From assembly GCF_002155425.1 (NCBI RefSeq), contig NZ_MUYG01000011.1, positions 124,001 to 188,000 on the forward strand: 64,000 nucleotides of DNA. The letters are read 5' to 3'. Both the position numbers and the translations under genes were made by a program. Below the pieces are notes generated by a model, which worked only from the letters and a program-made list of their open reading frames with translations, ran no database searches and was not told the DNA's origin. This document shows, piece by piece, positions 11,495 to 20,172 of the stretch. Every line of letters starts with the position of its first letter. Positions within the stretch are counted from its first letter, which is position 1. The stretch is from Erythrobacter donghaensis. Lineage in GTDB: Bacteria > Pseudomonadota > Alphaproteobacteria > Sphingomonadales > Sphingomonadaceae.

Positions 11495-11766
11495 TCGCGC
11501 ATCAAGCCGAGGCGCGCACGGCCTTCGGCCTTGATGGCATCAAAATCGATCGGGCCGTCCACATAGCCGCTGGCCTCGGCCTCGGCGATCAATTGCTTGA
11601 GTTCGGCGATGGCCGCTTCCTTGAGGGTGCGCTGGTCGCGCCATTCGCGCAGGGCCTCGCGCACGACTTCGCTTGTTGACGCGTAGTCCCCTGACTCGAT
11701 GGCGTTCTGGACCTCGGCTAGCAGTTCCTCGGTCAGCGACACCGAGATTTTTTCGATCTTGCCCAT
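11491..11766 (-). CDS. parD: ParD-type antitoxin
   Basis: 91 residues from the ATG at 11766. The N-terminus KIEKISVSLTEELLAEVQNA and STSEVVREALREW form a ribbon-helix-helix DNA-binding domain. The charged C-terminal part should wrap the toxin. Longer in-frame starts upstream would cross the operator-like repeat at 11776-11794 and were not chosen. ParD-type proteins repress their own promoter together with the toxin. Confidence 0.9.
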   Translation of the reverse strand: MGKIEKISVSLTEELLAEVQNAIESGDYASTSEVVREALREWRDQRTLKEAAIAELKQLIAEAEASGYVDGPIDFDAIKAEGRARLGLMRE

Positions 11767-11775
11767 GACCGATGC

Positions 11776-11794
11776 GGTAGCACTATTTGCTACC
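11776..11794. promoter_or_regulatory. Candidate ParDE operator (inverted repeat)
   Basis: GGTAGCA and TGCTACC are perfect 7-bp arms around a 5-bp AT-rich centre, ending 9 bases before the parD start. Position and symmetry fit an autoregulatory ribbon-helix-helix operator. Confidence 0.55.
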
Positions 11795-11802
11795 ACTGGC
11801 AA

Positions 11803-12306
11803 TCATCCGGCGGTCGGTTGTGCCTCGGCGAGTGCCACCAGCTCGTCAAAAATCGCATCCTCGCTGCGGCTCGCGGCGTTGCGCCAGCTGGCGGCAGTGT
11901 CGCGGTTAAGCAGCTCGCCCTTGGCGGTCAGCACCAGCAGAGCGGGGGTGCCAGGGAATTCGTCGAGGCCGAAGCGCTGTGCGATATCGAGATTGCGGCC
12001 CTCGCCGGTCTGCGGCACGCCGACATCCACATAGACGACCTCGTAGCGTTCGGCGATCAGCGCGGCGAAGCGCGGGGTTTCGAGCCACCCGGCGAGCGCG
12101 CGGCTATCGTGGCACCAGTTGCCGCCCATCACCAGCAGTACGCGTTTGCCACTGGCGGCAGCGCGGGCGAGCGCGGCGTCGACATCGCTCGCCGCGTCGG
12201 CTTCAGGCACGTAAAGCCGCGCTTCGGGGTGAGCGGGGGCGGCGGGCACGGTGGCACAGGCGGCAAGCGCCAGCGCGAGCAGTCCGGCAATCGCAGGCCG
12301 GATCAC
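11803..12306 (-). CDS. Thioredoxin-fold lipoprotein
   Basis: 167 residues from a GTG at 12306. The start [17 protein letters not shown] is a lipoprotein signal with LAAC. The rest is a thioredoxin-like domain with [11 protein letters not shown] in the active-site position. Only one cysteine is present (WCHDS instead of WCxxC), so it cannot act as a normal dithiol oxidoreductase. A cis-proline region [11 protein letters not shown] is present. The GTG overlaps the ispG stop as GTGA, so translation is coupled to ispG. Confidence 0.85.
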   Translation of the reverse strand: MIRPAIAGLLALALAACATVPAAPAHPEARLYVPEADAASDVDAALARAAASGKRVLLVMGGNWCHDSRALAGWLETPRFAALIAERYEVVYVDVGVPQTGEGRNLDIAQRFGLDEFPGTPALLVLTAKGELLNRDTAASWRNAASRSEDAIFDELVALAEAQPTAG

Positions 12307-13460
12307 TCTGCGGCTTCGACAGCTTGCTGCGGCGCGGCGTGGGGATCGAAGGCAGTCGCCTCGCCCGCTTCGATCGCAGCGGCCTTTTCCTCGACCAGCT
12401 TGACGATGTGGTCGAGCATCGCCTCGTCGTCGATCGCGTGGGCCTTCAGACCCGACAGGTAGACCATGTGCTTGCCATTGCCGCCGCCGGTCAGGCCGAT
12501 ATCGGTCTCGCGCGCTTCGCCGGGGCCGTTGACCACGCAGCCGAGCACCGAGAGGCTCATCGGGGTCTTGATGTGTTCGAGCCGCTTTTCGAGCGCCTCG
12601 ACCGTGCGGATCACGTCGAAGCCCTGCCGCGAGCACGAAGGGCACGACACGACGCGCACGCCGCGGGTGCGCAGGCCGAGCGCCTTGAGCATTTCGAAGC
12701 CGACCTTGATCTCCTGCTCCGGCTCGGCCGAGAGGCTGACGCGGATGGTGTCGCCGATCCCGGCCCACAGCAGGCTGCCGATGCCGATGCTCGACTTCAC
12801 CGTACCGCCGATCAACCCGCCTGCCTCGGTGATGCCGAGGTGCAGCGGGCAATCGACCGTTTCGGCGAGGCCATGATAGGCCGCGACCGCGAGGAACACG
12901 TCGGAGGCCTTCACCGCCACCTTGTATTCGTGGAAATCGTGGTCCTGCAACAGCTTGATGTGATCGAGCGCGCTTTCGATCAGCGCTTCGGGGCAGGGCT
13001 CGCCATACTTCTCGAGCAAGTCCTTCTCGAGGCTTCCCGCGTTCACGCCGATGCGGATCGCGCAGCCATTGGCCTTGGCGGCGCGCACCACTTCGGCGAC
13101 GCGCTGCGCCGAGCCGATATTGCCCGGGTTGATGCGCAGGCAGGCCGCGCCAGCGTCCGCCGCTTCCAGCGCGCGCTTGTAGTGGAAGTGGATGTCGGCC
13201 ACGATCGGGATGCGCGACGCCTGCGTGATCTTCTTGAAATCGCGCGTCGATTCCTCGGTCGGGCAGGAGACGCGGATGATATCCGCGCCCACTTCCTCGC
13301 AGCGGCGGATCTGGTCGATCGTCGCCTTAACATCCTCGGTCGGGGTGTTGGTCATGGTCTGCACAGTGATGGGCGCGTCCCCACCAACGGGGACATTCCC
13401 CACCATGATCTGGCGCGATTTGCGCCGTTCGATTGTGCGCCAGGGCCGAATGGAAGACAT
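12303..13460 (-). CDS. ispG: 4-hydroxy-3-methylbut-2-enyl diphosphate synthase
   Basis: 385 residues, full length for IspG (GcpE). It converts the cyclic MEcPP intermediate to HMBPP in the non-mevalonate isoprenoid pathway with a [4Fe-4S] cluster. The cluster motifs CPSCSRQG and [10 protein letters not shown] are present. The N-terminal TIM-barrel signature [17 protein letters not shown] is also clear. The ATG at 13460 gives the usual N-terminus; the open frame continues upstream but without family similarity. The thioredoxin-like lipoprotein gene overlaps its stop. Confidence 0.97.
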   Translation of the reverse strand: MSSIRPWRTIERRKSRQIMVGNVPVGGDAPITVQTMTNTPTEDVKATIDQIRRCEEVGADIIRVSCPTEESTRDFKKITQASRIPIVADIHFHYKRALEAADAGAACLRINPGNIGSAQRVAEVVRAAKANGCAIRIGVNAGSLEKDLLEKYGEPCPEALIESALDHIKLLQDHDFHEYKVAVKASDVFLAVAAYHGLAETVDCPLHLGITEAGGLIGGTVKSSIGIGSLLWAGIGDTIRVSLSAEPEQEIKVGFEMLKALGLRTRGVRVVSCPSCSRQGFDVIRTVEALEKRLEHIKTPMSLSVLGCVVNGPGEARETDIGLTGGGNGKHMVYLSGLKAHAIDDEAMLDHIVKLVEEKAAAIEAGEATAFDPHAAPQQAVEAAE

Positions 13461-13559
13461 GGCGCTGCATATAGTCGCGCATTGGTGACGGGGCAATGAC
13501 CCGCGCGCTTGACTTGGCCCCGGCGCGCGGCACTCTGCATGGGGCCAAGGGGAGAGACC

Positions 13560-14498
13560 ATGCTGACCGACACTGCCACCGAACTGCGCTCGCCCACGCC
13601 GAGCCTGCTGATGCGCGTCATCAAGTGGCTGGTGAGCAAGCAGGAGCCGGTCTTCCCGCTCGACGCGGCGGGTTTCCATCAGGCGATGCAGGGCCGCACC
13701 CTGCCGCGCGATGCGCTGATGCCCGAGGGGTTCCGCAAGAAATTCGTGGTCGAGGAGCGTGAGGTGCTCGGTCACAAGGTGGTGACGCTGCACCCCAAGG
13801 GTGGCCCCGCCCCATGGCACATGATCTATTTCCACGGCGGCGGCTTCGTGCGGCCGATGTTCAAGGTGCACTGGCCGCTGGTCGCCGAAATGGTGAAGCG
13901 GTGCGGGGTGAGCGTCACCGTGCCGCTCTACCCCGTGGTGCCCGAAGCGAGCTACGCCGCGCAGGACGCGCTGGCCGATGCGGTGTGGGCCGATCTGTCC
14001 GCAAGGCACGATCCTTCTCGCATCATCCTGAACGGCGATTCTGCCGGCGGACACATGGCGCTGGCGCTCGCGCTGCGGCTGGTCGCGGCGGGCGGCGCGC
14101 TGCCGGGCAAGCTCGCGCTGTTCGCTCCGTGGCTCGATCTGGGCCTTGCCGATCCTGCCATTGCCGCGGTCGAGCCGAATGACGTGATGCTCAAGATCGG
14201 CACGCTGTGCGCCTGCGGCGGGCTGGTGGCGGAGGGGCGGGCGATAGACGATCCTGCCGTGAGCCCGCTCTACGCCTCAGCCGAGGCGCTCGCGGCACTC
14301 CCGCCGACCCGGGTCTGGACCGGGCGGCACGACATCTTCATCGTCGATTCGCGCACATTCCTCGGCAAGCTGCGCGCCGCCGGAGTCGATGCGAAGCTCT
14401 ACGAATACGAGGGCGCGCCGCACGTCTTCATGGCGATCCTCCCCACCCGCGAGGCGAAGGATGCGCTCGCGCTGCTGGCGGAATTCGTCGCGGGTTAG
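13560..14498 (+). CDS. Alpha/beta hydrolase, hormone-sensitive-lipase (GDSAG) family
   Basis: 312 residues from the ATG at 13560, which follows a GGAGAG ribosome-binding site. The oxyanion motif HGGGF, the nucleophile motif NGDSAGG, a late aspartate in WTGRHDIF and histidine in GAPHVF make a complete catalytic triad of the HSL/esterase-lipase family. The likely reaction is hydrolysis of short- to medium-chain esters; the substrate is unknown. The stop overlaps the convergent SDR gene by 4 bp. Confidence 0.92.
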   Translation: MLTDTATELRSPTPSLLMRVIKWLVSKQEPVFPLDAAGFHQAMQGRTLPRDALMPEGFRKKFVVEEREVLGHKVVTLHPKGGPAPWHMIYFHGGGFVRPMFKVHWPLVAEMVKRCGVSVTVPLYPVVPEASYAAQDALADAVWADLSARHDPSRIILNGDSAGGHMALALALRLVAAGGALPGKLALFAPWLDLGLADPAIAAVEPNDVMLKIGTLCACGGLVAEGRAIDDPAVSPLYASAEALAALPPTRVWTGRHDIFIVDSRTFLGKLRAAGVDAKLYEYEGAPHVFMAILPTREAKDALALLAEFVAG

Positions 14499-15445
14499 CT
14501 GGGGTATTGCACCCCTGTCGCATCCTCGCTCATCGCCCAGAGGCGTTCGGCATAGCTGGTGTTGACCGCATAGGAGCGCACACCGTCGGTCGGCGATTCG
14601 TCGTCGACGGCGGCGACATGGCAGTCCTCGCAATAGACCCCGCCCTTGCCTTCCAGTTCCGGCGCAGTTGCGGCCCAGCAGCTGGTCGCGGCACCTTGCG
14701 GGATGGTCTTCCACGCAAAGCCCGTGTCAGCCGAGGAAATCCGCGCCATCAGCGCCTCGGTCATTTCGGGGGTCATGTGGCGGCCGAGATTGGTCTGGAT
14801 CCCGCCCGGGTGCACCGCATAGGCATGGATGCCGAGCACCGCGAAACGCTCCTCCAGCCCCACGGTGAACAGCACGTTGGCGGTCTTCGACTGGCCGTAG
14901 CTGATCCAAGGATCATAGGCGCGGCGCTCGAAATGCGGGTCGTCGAAATCGACCGCGCTGAAATGGTGCCCGCGGCTCGAGAGGTTGACGATGCGCTTCA
15001 GATGTCCGCGCTCGATCAGCGGGAAGAGCTCGCCGGTCAGCGCGAAATGGCCGAAGTGGTTGGTGCCCAGCTGCATCTCGAACCCGTCGGCCGTGTGCAG
15101 GAACGGGGTCGCCATCACGCCCGCATTGTTGATGAGGATGTCGATCTTCGCAAAGCGTTGCCGCGCGCGCGAGGTGGCGGCGCGGATGCTTTCGAGGCTG
15201 CCGAGATCGACTGTCAGCGTATCGAGCTGCGCCTTGGGGTGTTCGGCGATGATCGCCGCCACGGCCTCGTCCAGCTTGGCCTGATCGCGTCCCGCCATGA
15301 TGACATGCGCGCCGCGAGCGGCCATCGCGCGCGAGGTTTCCTGCCCCAGCCCCGAATTCGCGCCCGTGACGAAGACCGTCCGCCCCGACAGATCGATGCC
15401 CGCCAGCACCTCGTCTGTGGTGCTGCTGAAGCCGAATTCGCTCAT
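14495..15445 (-). CDS. Short-chain dehydrogenase/reductase, retinol-dehydrogenase-like
   Basis: 316 residues. The cofactor motif TGANSGLGQE, the structural motif NNAG and the catalytic Ser in NLSSRGHH with YGQSK show a classical SDR close to the RDH/WWOX group. It oxidises or reduces an alcohol/carbonyl with NAD(P)(H); the substrate is not predictable. The GNAT gene lies 18 bp upstream and is probably cotranscribed. Confidence 0.92.
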   Translation of the reverse strand: MSEFGFSSTTDEVLAGIDLSGRTVFVTGANSGLGQETSRAMAARGAHVIMAGRDQAKLDEAVAAIIAEHPKAQLDTLTVDLGSLESIRAATSRARQRFAKIDILINNAGVMATPFLHTADGFEMQLGTNHFGHFALTGELFPLIERGHLKRIVNLSSRGHHFSAVDFDDPHFERRAYDPWISYGQSKTANVLFTVGLEERFAVLGIHAYAVHPGGIQTNLGRHMTPEMTEALMARISSADTGFAWKTIPQGAATSCWAATAPELEGKGGVYCEDCHVAAVDDESPTDGVRSYAVNTSYAERLWAMSEDATGVQYPS

Positions 15446-15463
15446 GTCGCTCTCCCTCGTGGG

Positions 15464-15976
15464 TTACAGTTTCAATTCGTAGAGATACTCCGCATCGAGC
15501 TGTTCGCCCACACGAAAGGTGATGTCGGCGATCTTGGCAAAGCCATAGCGCTGGTAGAAGCGCTGTGCGCCGAAGTTTTCCGAATAGACGCTGAGCAGAA
15601 CCGCATCGTGCCCGCCCGCGCGCGCCTGGTTGAGCGCCCAGTCCATCAGCCGCGCGCCGATGCCGTGGCCGGTGTGGGTCGGCAGGCAATAGAGCTGGCC
15701 GAGTTCGAGCGGATCGCGCGCGTCGGAGTAGGAGGCGTAGTGGCTGGGATGGCGCAGCTTGCAATAGGCGACGAGTTTGCCCTGATCTTCGACGAGGCAA
15801 TGGGCGCACTCCGTTCCCGCGATTTCCTGAGCGACGGGGCCGGGGCTGTGCACCTCGGCGAGGAAGGCGGCGAGGTCTTCGGGCGTGTAGAGATGGCCGA
15901 AGGCGGCGATGAAGGTCTCGGCGCCGAGCGCGGCCAGCGCGGGGGCATCGTCGAGGGTGGCGGGGCGGTAGATCAT
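15464..15976 (-). CDS. GNAT-family N-acetyltransferase
   Basis: 170 residues. The order of the GNAT fold is visible: the N-terminal MIYRPATLDDAPALAAL, the central beta strand ELGQLYCLPTHTGHGIGARLM with the acetyl-CoA pyrophosphate loop, and the C-terminal SVYSENFGAQRFYQRYGF. The acceptor substrate is unknown. Confidence 0.9.
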   Translation of the reverse strand: MIYRPATLDDAPALAALGAETFIAAFGHLYTPEDLAAFLAEVHSPGPVAQEIAGTECAHCLVEDQGKLVAYCKLRHPSHYASYSDARDPLELGQLYCLPTHTGHGIGARLMDWALNQARAGGHDAVLLSVYSENFGAQRFYQRYGFAKIADITFRVGEQLDAEYLYELKL

Positions 15977-16051
15977 GGCGCTTGCCGTAGCGTGGGGCGG
16001 GCGCGCTGTTAAGCTGGCGAAACGGCGAGCGGCGCGTTACACCTGCGCGCC

Positions 16052-17140
16052 ATGAAGAAGCTCATCGCCGCTGTCGCGCTCGCCCTCCTGTCTCAACCTG
16101 CGCTTGCCGAGGAGGCTGCCCCCGAACAGGCGCGCTGGTCGCTGGCGATCCATGGCGGGGCGGGGACGCTCGATCCCAATGCGATGACGCCGGAGAAACG
16201 CGCGGCTTACGAGGCGGATTTGCAGCGGGCGCTGGATGCGGGTTCGAAGATCCTCAGCGAGGGCGGCGATGCGATGGACGCGATCAAGGCGGCAATCATC
16301 ATCATGGAGGACTCGCCGCTGTTCAACGCCGGCAAGGGTGCGGTGTTCACCTGGGACGGGACGAATGAGCTCGACGCCTCGATCATGGACGGGCGCGATC
16401 GCAGCGCGGGTGCGATTGCGGGGGTGAAGACGGTCAGGAACCCGATCCTCCTCGCCGACACGGTGCGCACGCAAAGCGAGCACGTGATGCTGATGGGCGC
16501 AGGCGCGGAGGCCTTTGCTGTCGAGAAAGGCTTTGCCGTCACCCCGCCCGAATATTTCGCTACCGAGGCGCGGCGCGAGGCGCTGGAACGCATGAAGGCC
16601 GAGAAGCTCTCGTCGCTGGATGTCGATCACAAGTTCGGCACGGTGGGCGCGGTGGCGCTCGACATGAAGGGCAATCTGGCGGCGGGGACGTCCACGGGCG
16701 GGATGACCGGCAAGCGCTGGGGCCGGATCGGCGATGCGCCGGTGATCGGGGCGGGCACCTATGCGGATAACAGCGCCTGTGCGGTGTCGGCGACGGGGTG
16801 GGGCGAGTATTTCCTGCGGGTCGGCGTGGCGCATGAGATTTGTGCGCGATTGAGATTTCTCCAAGCGACCAATTGGCTTTCGTTCGACAGCCCTGGCGAG
16901 GCTAATGCCCCCGACGCGGAGGAAATAGCAGCGACCGTGCAAGAAGCTGCCGATGCCGTCATGGCCGAGGTTGCAGACCTCGGCGGCGATGGTGGAGTAA
17001 TCCTCGTCACCCCCGAAGGCCATGCGATCTTCAGTTTCAACACCACCGGCATGTATCGCGGCCGCGCGACCAGCGCAGGGCTGAACGAAGTGGCGATCTT
17101 CGGCGGCGAGGAGCGCGCGTCGGATACGCCGGATCACTAA
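16052..17140 (+). CDS. Isoaspartyl peptidase / type 2 L-asparaginase, exported
   Basis: 362 residues with a signal peptide (MKKLIAAVALALLSQPALA). The protein belongs to the Ntn-hydrolase group that cuts itself in two: the sequence DHKFGTVGAVALD places the autocleavage and catalytic threonine at residue 197, and STGGMTGKRWGRIGDAPVIGAGTYAD follows as in IaaA. The enzyme removes beta-aspartyl residues from peptides and may hydrolyse asparagine. The stop codon lies in the left arm of an inverted repeat shared with the convergent beta-lactamase gene. Confidence 0.93.
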   Translation: MKKLIAAVALALLSQPALAEEAAPEQARWSLAIHGGAGTLDPNAMTPEKRAAYEADLQRALDAGSKILSEGGDAMDAIKAAIIIMEDSPLFNAGKGAVFTWDGTNELDASIMDGRDRSAGAIAGVKTVRNPILLADTVRTQSEHVMLMGAGAEAFAVEKGFAVTPPEYFATEARREALERMKAEKLSSLDVDHKFGTVGAVALDMKGNLAAGTSTGGMTGKRWGRIGDAPVIGAGTYADNSACAVSATGWGEYFLRVGVAHEICARLRFLQATNWLSFDSPGEANAPDAEEIAATVQEAADAVMAEVADLGGDGGVILVTPEGHAIFSFNTTGMYRGRATSAGLNEVAIFGGEERASDTPDH

Positions 17141-17241
17141 TTCCCCTTCCCTTGAGGGAAGGGGTTGGGGATGGGTGTGCGATGCCCGCTTATGTCGAGC
17201 CCCCACCCCCTAACCCCTTCCCTCAAGGGAGGGGGAATTAG
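17137..17241. repeat. Intergenic inverted repeat that supplies both stop codons
   Basis: Arms at 17137-17170 and 17208-17241 are 34 bp each with two mismatches, separated by 37 bp. The core of each arm, CCCTTGAGGGAAGGGG or its complement, is itself partly palindromic. The TAA of the plus-strand peptidase (17138-17140) and the TAA of the minus-strand beta-lactamase (17238-17240) both lie in the outer ends of the arms. It could act as a two-way terminator. Confidence 0.85.
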
Positions 17242-18173
17242 TAAATCTTCCCCACCAACGGCAGCCCGCGCTCCGGCTCGGCGAATTCCTTGATTATGCG
17301 GCCGATGCGCGACAGCGTCAGTTCGCCGATGGGCTGCATTCCGGGCACGGTCTGGCGCGCGCGGAAATAGCAGGCGAAGGTGATCGGGGGCTGGCCCTTG
17401 GGCCCTTCGGCAAAACCGATGTCGATATAATTATATTCGGTGCCGCCGATCAGCCCGCTGGTGCCGGTCTTGTCGCCCGCGACCCAGCCTTCGGGCAGCC
17501 CGGCGCGGACACGGTTGAGGCCGGTTTCGGTCTCGACCATCCACTGCTTCAATTCCGCCCGCTCGGCGTCCGGCAGCACGTCGCCATAGATGATCTTCGC
17601 CACGTTGCGCGCCATGGCCGCGGGCGTGGTGGTGTCGCGGAACTCGGTGCTGGGCACGAGGTTCATCTCGGGCTCGTAGCGGTCGACCCGGCTGACCTCG
17701 TCCCCGATGCTGCGCCAGAATGCCGTCAGCCCCGCCGGCCCGCCAAGCTCGCGCAGCAGGATGTTCGCCGCCGGATTGTCCGAGGTGATCTGCGTCGCCC
17801 GCGCCAGTTCGCGCAAGGTTGCGCCGGTGGCGATCCGCTCGCGGGTAAAAGGTGCGTATTCGAGCATGTCGGCCTCGCTCCACGTCACCCGCCTGTCGGC
17901 ATCGATCAGCCCGGCCGCATGGCGCTGGAGCAGCAGCGCGGCGAGGCTGAACTTGAACGAGGAGGCATGGCCGAAGCGCCGGTCGCTGTTGAGCCCGACC
18001 GACTGGCCCGTGGCGGTGTTGTAGAGCTCCACCCCCAGCGTGCCATTGCCCGCGGCCTCGATGATCCGCAATTCCGCCGCCAGCCGCCCGAGCGGGCTCT
18101 GGTCGGGCGGGATGCAGGCCGAGGCGCCGAGAGCCAGCGAACCGCCGATGAAGAAGCGTCGATCGATGTTCAT
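17238..18173 (-). CDS. Class A serine beta-lactamase
   Basis: 311 residues from the ATG at 18173. The N-terminus NIDRRFFIGGSLALGASA is a twin-arginine-type signal. All class A motifs are present: SSFK (nucleophile Ser71, Lys74), SDN at 131-133, an EPEMN omega loop (Glu167, Asn171), and KTG at 235-237. It should hydrolyse beta-lactams in the periplasm. Unusually it is the last gene of a MoxR-DUF58-SpoIIM-RDD chain, with its start overlapping the RDD stop as ATGA. No mobile-element signature or LysR-type regulator lies beside it, so it looks like a resident chromosomal gene. Confidence 0.93.
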   Translation of the reverse strand: MNIDRRFFIGGSLALGASACIPPDQSPLGRLAAELRIIEAAGNGTLGVELYNTATGQSVGLNSDRRFGHASSFKFSLAALLLQRHAAGLIDADRRVTWSEADMLEYAPFTRERIATGATLRELARATQITSDNPAANILLRELGGPAGLTAFWRSIGDEVSRVDRYEPEMNLVPSTEFRDTTTPAAMARNVAKIIYGDVLPDAERAELKQWMVETETGLNRVRAGLPEGWVAGDKTGTSGLIGGTEYNYIDIGFAEGPKGQPPITFACYFRARQTVPGMQPIGELTLSRIGRIIKEFAEPERGLPLVGKIY

Positions 18174-19105
18174 GAGTGCTTGTCCGCCTTGCGTTTGCCG
18201 AACCGCATGTCGCCTTCGAGCTTGGCGCGCAACTGCGCATAGAAAGCTTCGAGAAAAGCCCGCTCGTCGCCCGCGCCGGGATCCCAGCCGATCTTGCGGC
18301 AGATCGCGGCATGAACCGCCTTCAGCGCATCGGGCTGGGCATCGCGCAGCATCCGTTCGAGCGTTTGCAGCTCTTTCTCGCCGTAGACCGACAGCTCGGC
18401 CTCGCCGAAGTCGTAGCGCGCGCCGGTGACCTCGCTCGCCCCGTTGGCGGTGGCGGCGCCCTGCGTGCTGAGCACCTCGGCCAGCTTGGTGCGCGGGCGA
18501 TCGACCACCCAGGTGCCCGCGACGATGTCGCCTGCGCGCAAGGAGTCGTGGTTGAAGAACGGGAACAGCAGGAACAGCGCGAACCAGCCCGCCGCCACCC
18601 AGCCGAGGATGCCGATGTCCTGCCCGGTGTTGGCCATCACCAGCAGCACGACCAGCGTGATGAGCGGATAGAAAATCTCTATATCGCGCAGCAGGTTGCG
18701 CGCGATCACCGCTTCGGGCGTGAGCCGCGCTCCGCCGCGCGCGGCGACGCGGATGCCGACGATGCGCTTGCCCAAAGTCGCCCCGCGCGGGCCCAGTTCC
18801 TGCACCAGGAAATAGCCATACCAGGTGACGAACACGACCAGGGCGAACAGGATGATGAGGAATTCGAAGGCCCCGGTCTCGCCGCCTTCGAGGTCGAAGC
18901 CGGTGCTGTCCAGCAGGCCGCCCGCGATCCACTGCATCACCATCTGAAAGATGATCAGCCCGGTGACGATGATCATCACGTCGATGATCAGCGCGCCCGC
19001 CCGGCTGGCGCGGGGCGCGATGGTGACGGGCAGGGCAAGGCCTTCGGGCGTGATCATTATGCGCGCACGGCGATCTGCGGGAGGGGCGGCGGGTTTCCTG
19101 CTCAT
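18170..19105 (-). CDS. RDD-family membrane protein
   Basis: 311 residues from the ATG at 19105. The RDD signature RASRAGALIIDVMII is followed by about four membrane segments and a second charged motif, GATLGKRIVGIRV. A soluble C-terminal tail of about 110 residues follows. RDD proteins are of uncertain role, and some affect ion or metabolite transport. Starts and stops overlap the neighbouring SpoIIM and beta-lactamase genes by ATGA. Confidence 0.92.
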   Translation of the reverse strand: MSRKPAAPPADRRARIMITPEGLALPVTIAPRASRAGALIIDVMIIVTGLIIFQMVMQWIAGGLLDSTGFDLEGGETGAFEFLIILFALVVFVTWYGYFLVQELGPRGATLGKRIVGIRVAARGGARLTPEAVIARNLLRDIEIFYPLITLVVLLVMANTGQDIGILGWVAAGWFALFLLFPFFNHDSLRAGDIVAGTWVVDRPRTKLAEVLSTQGAATANGASEVTGARYDFGEAELSVYGEKELQTLERMLRDAQPDALKAVHAAICRKIGWDPGAGDERAFLEAFYAQLRAKLEGDMRFGKRKADKHS

Positions 19106-20172
19106 GCGGCCCCGCTCTCGGCCGGAGGGGCCGGACGATAGAGGAAGAAGTAGCTGAGCCAGAAAAGCAGCATCGTGCCGCCGATCATGAAGCGGTTCTG
19201 CGTGCCTTCGACCAGCTGGCGCGGGAAGGCTTCGAGCACTGCGGCGACAATCATCATGATCACCACGCCCACCATCACCACCGCCGCGCGCCGCCCGGCG
19301 GCTCCGGCGGCATCGAGCACCGGCAGCTTGCCGGGGAAGGCCATCGCCCGCCCGATATGCAGCCCCGCCGCGCCTGAAAGGAGGATGCCGAACAGCTCGG
19401 TCGTGCCGTGGACGCTGAGCCACGCGGCCAGTTCGACCATGATTCCCTGCCCGTCATACAGCCACAAGAGCGCGCCCAGCAGCGCCATGTTGTGCACCAG
19501 CAGCAGCAGCGATGGGATGCCAAAGGCAAAGCCCAGCGCAAAGGCGAGGATGCACACGGCGGAATTGTTGCTGAACAGCTGCGCGGCAAAGGCCGACAGA
19601 CCCGAGGCGTTCTCCTCGGTCGCCAGCACTTCAAGCAATTGTTCGCGGCTCGCGCCCGGCACGCGGGCCTCGCCCGGGCTGGCGGGGAAGAGGCGGTAAT
19701 ACCACGCCTCGTCCTGCGCCACGAGCAGCCAGCCCACGATGGTGCCCGCCACCATCACGAACAGCGCGATGCAGATGTCGAGCCACAGCGCGCGCACCGC
19801 GCGGCTCCAGCCGCCCAGCAGGAACCCGCGCAGCCAGCGCACGAAGCCCATGCGCGGGCCATAGACCTGAAACCACGCGCGCTGCACCAGCGCTTCGAGA
19901 TAGGAGAGGGTGGCCGCGTCGAGGCTGGTCTCGCGCGCGACCGAAAGCGAAGAGGTGGCGGTGCGATACAGCGCGGGGAGCGCCATCAGATCCTCGTCCG
20001 CAATGCGCCGCATGCCGCCGCGTTCCATGCGCGCGATGATATCCTCCAGCCGCCGCCACTCGCCCTCACGCTCTAGCCGGAAGCGGTCGGAGCGCAGCGC
20101 CGCGCTTTCGATATCGGGCGGCGCGGCAACCGTGCCGCGCCCGAACCATGAAGAGATGATCGGCGCTTTCAT
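19102..20172 (-). CDS. SpoIIM (DUF95) family membrane protein
   Basis: 356 residues from the ATG at 20172. A soluble N-terminal part of about 110 residues precedes several membrane helices. The SpoIIM core is visible as NNSAVCILAFALGFAFGIPS and the conserved HGTTELFGILLSGAAGL. In non-sporulating bacteria these proteins are membrane partners of MoxR/DUF58 clusters with a suspected role in envelope assembly. The start overlaps the DUF58 stop by ATGA. Confidence 0.93.
   Translation of the reverse strand: MKAPIISSWFGRGTVAAPPDIESAALRSDRFRLEREGEWRRLEDIIARMERGGMRRIADEDLMALPALYRTATSSLSVARETSLDAATLSYLEALVQRAWFQVYGPRMGFVRWLRGFLLGGWSRAVRALWLDICIALFVMVAGTIVGWLLVAQDEAWYYRLFPASPGEARVPGASREQLLEVLATEENASGLSAFAAQLFSNNSAVCILAFALGFAFGIPSLLLLVHNMALLGALLWLYDGQGIMVELAAWLSVHGTTELFGILLSGAAGLHIGRAMAFPGKLPVLDAAGAAGRRAAVVMVGVVIMMIVAAVLEAFPRQLVEGTQNRFMIGGTMLLFWLSYFFLYRPAPPAESGAA

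Noticed and set aside
17238..18173. Beta-lactamase as a recently acquired resistance gene
   Set aside because: It has no flanking transposase, integron site or composition shift, and is translationally coupled to the upstream RDD gene.
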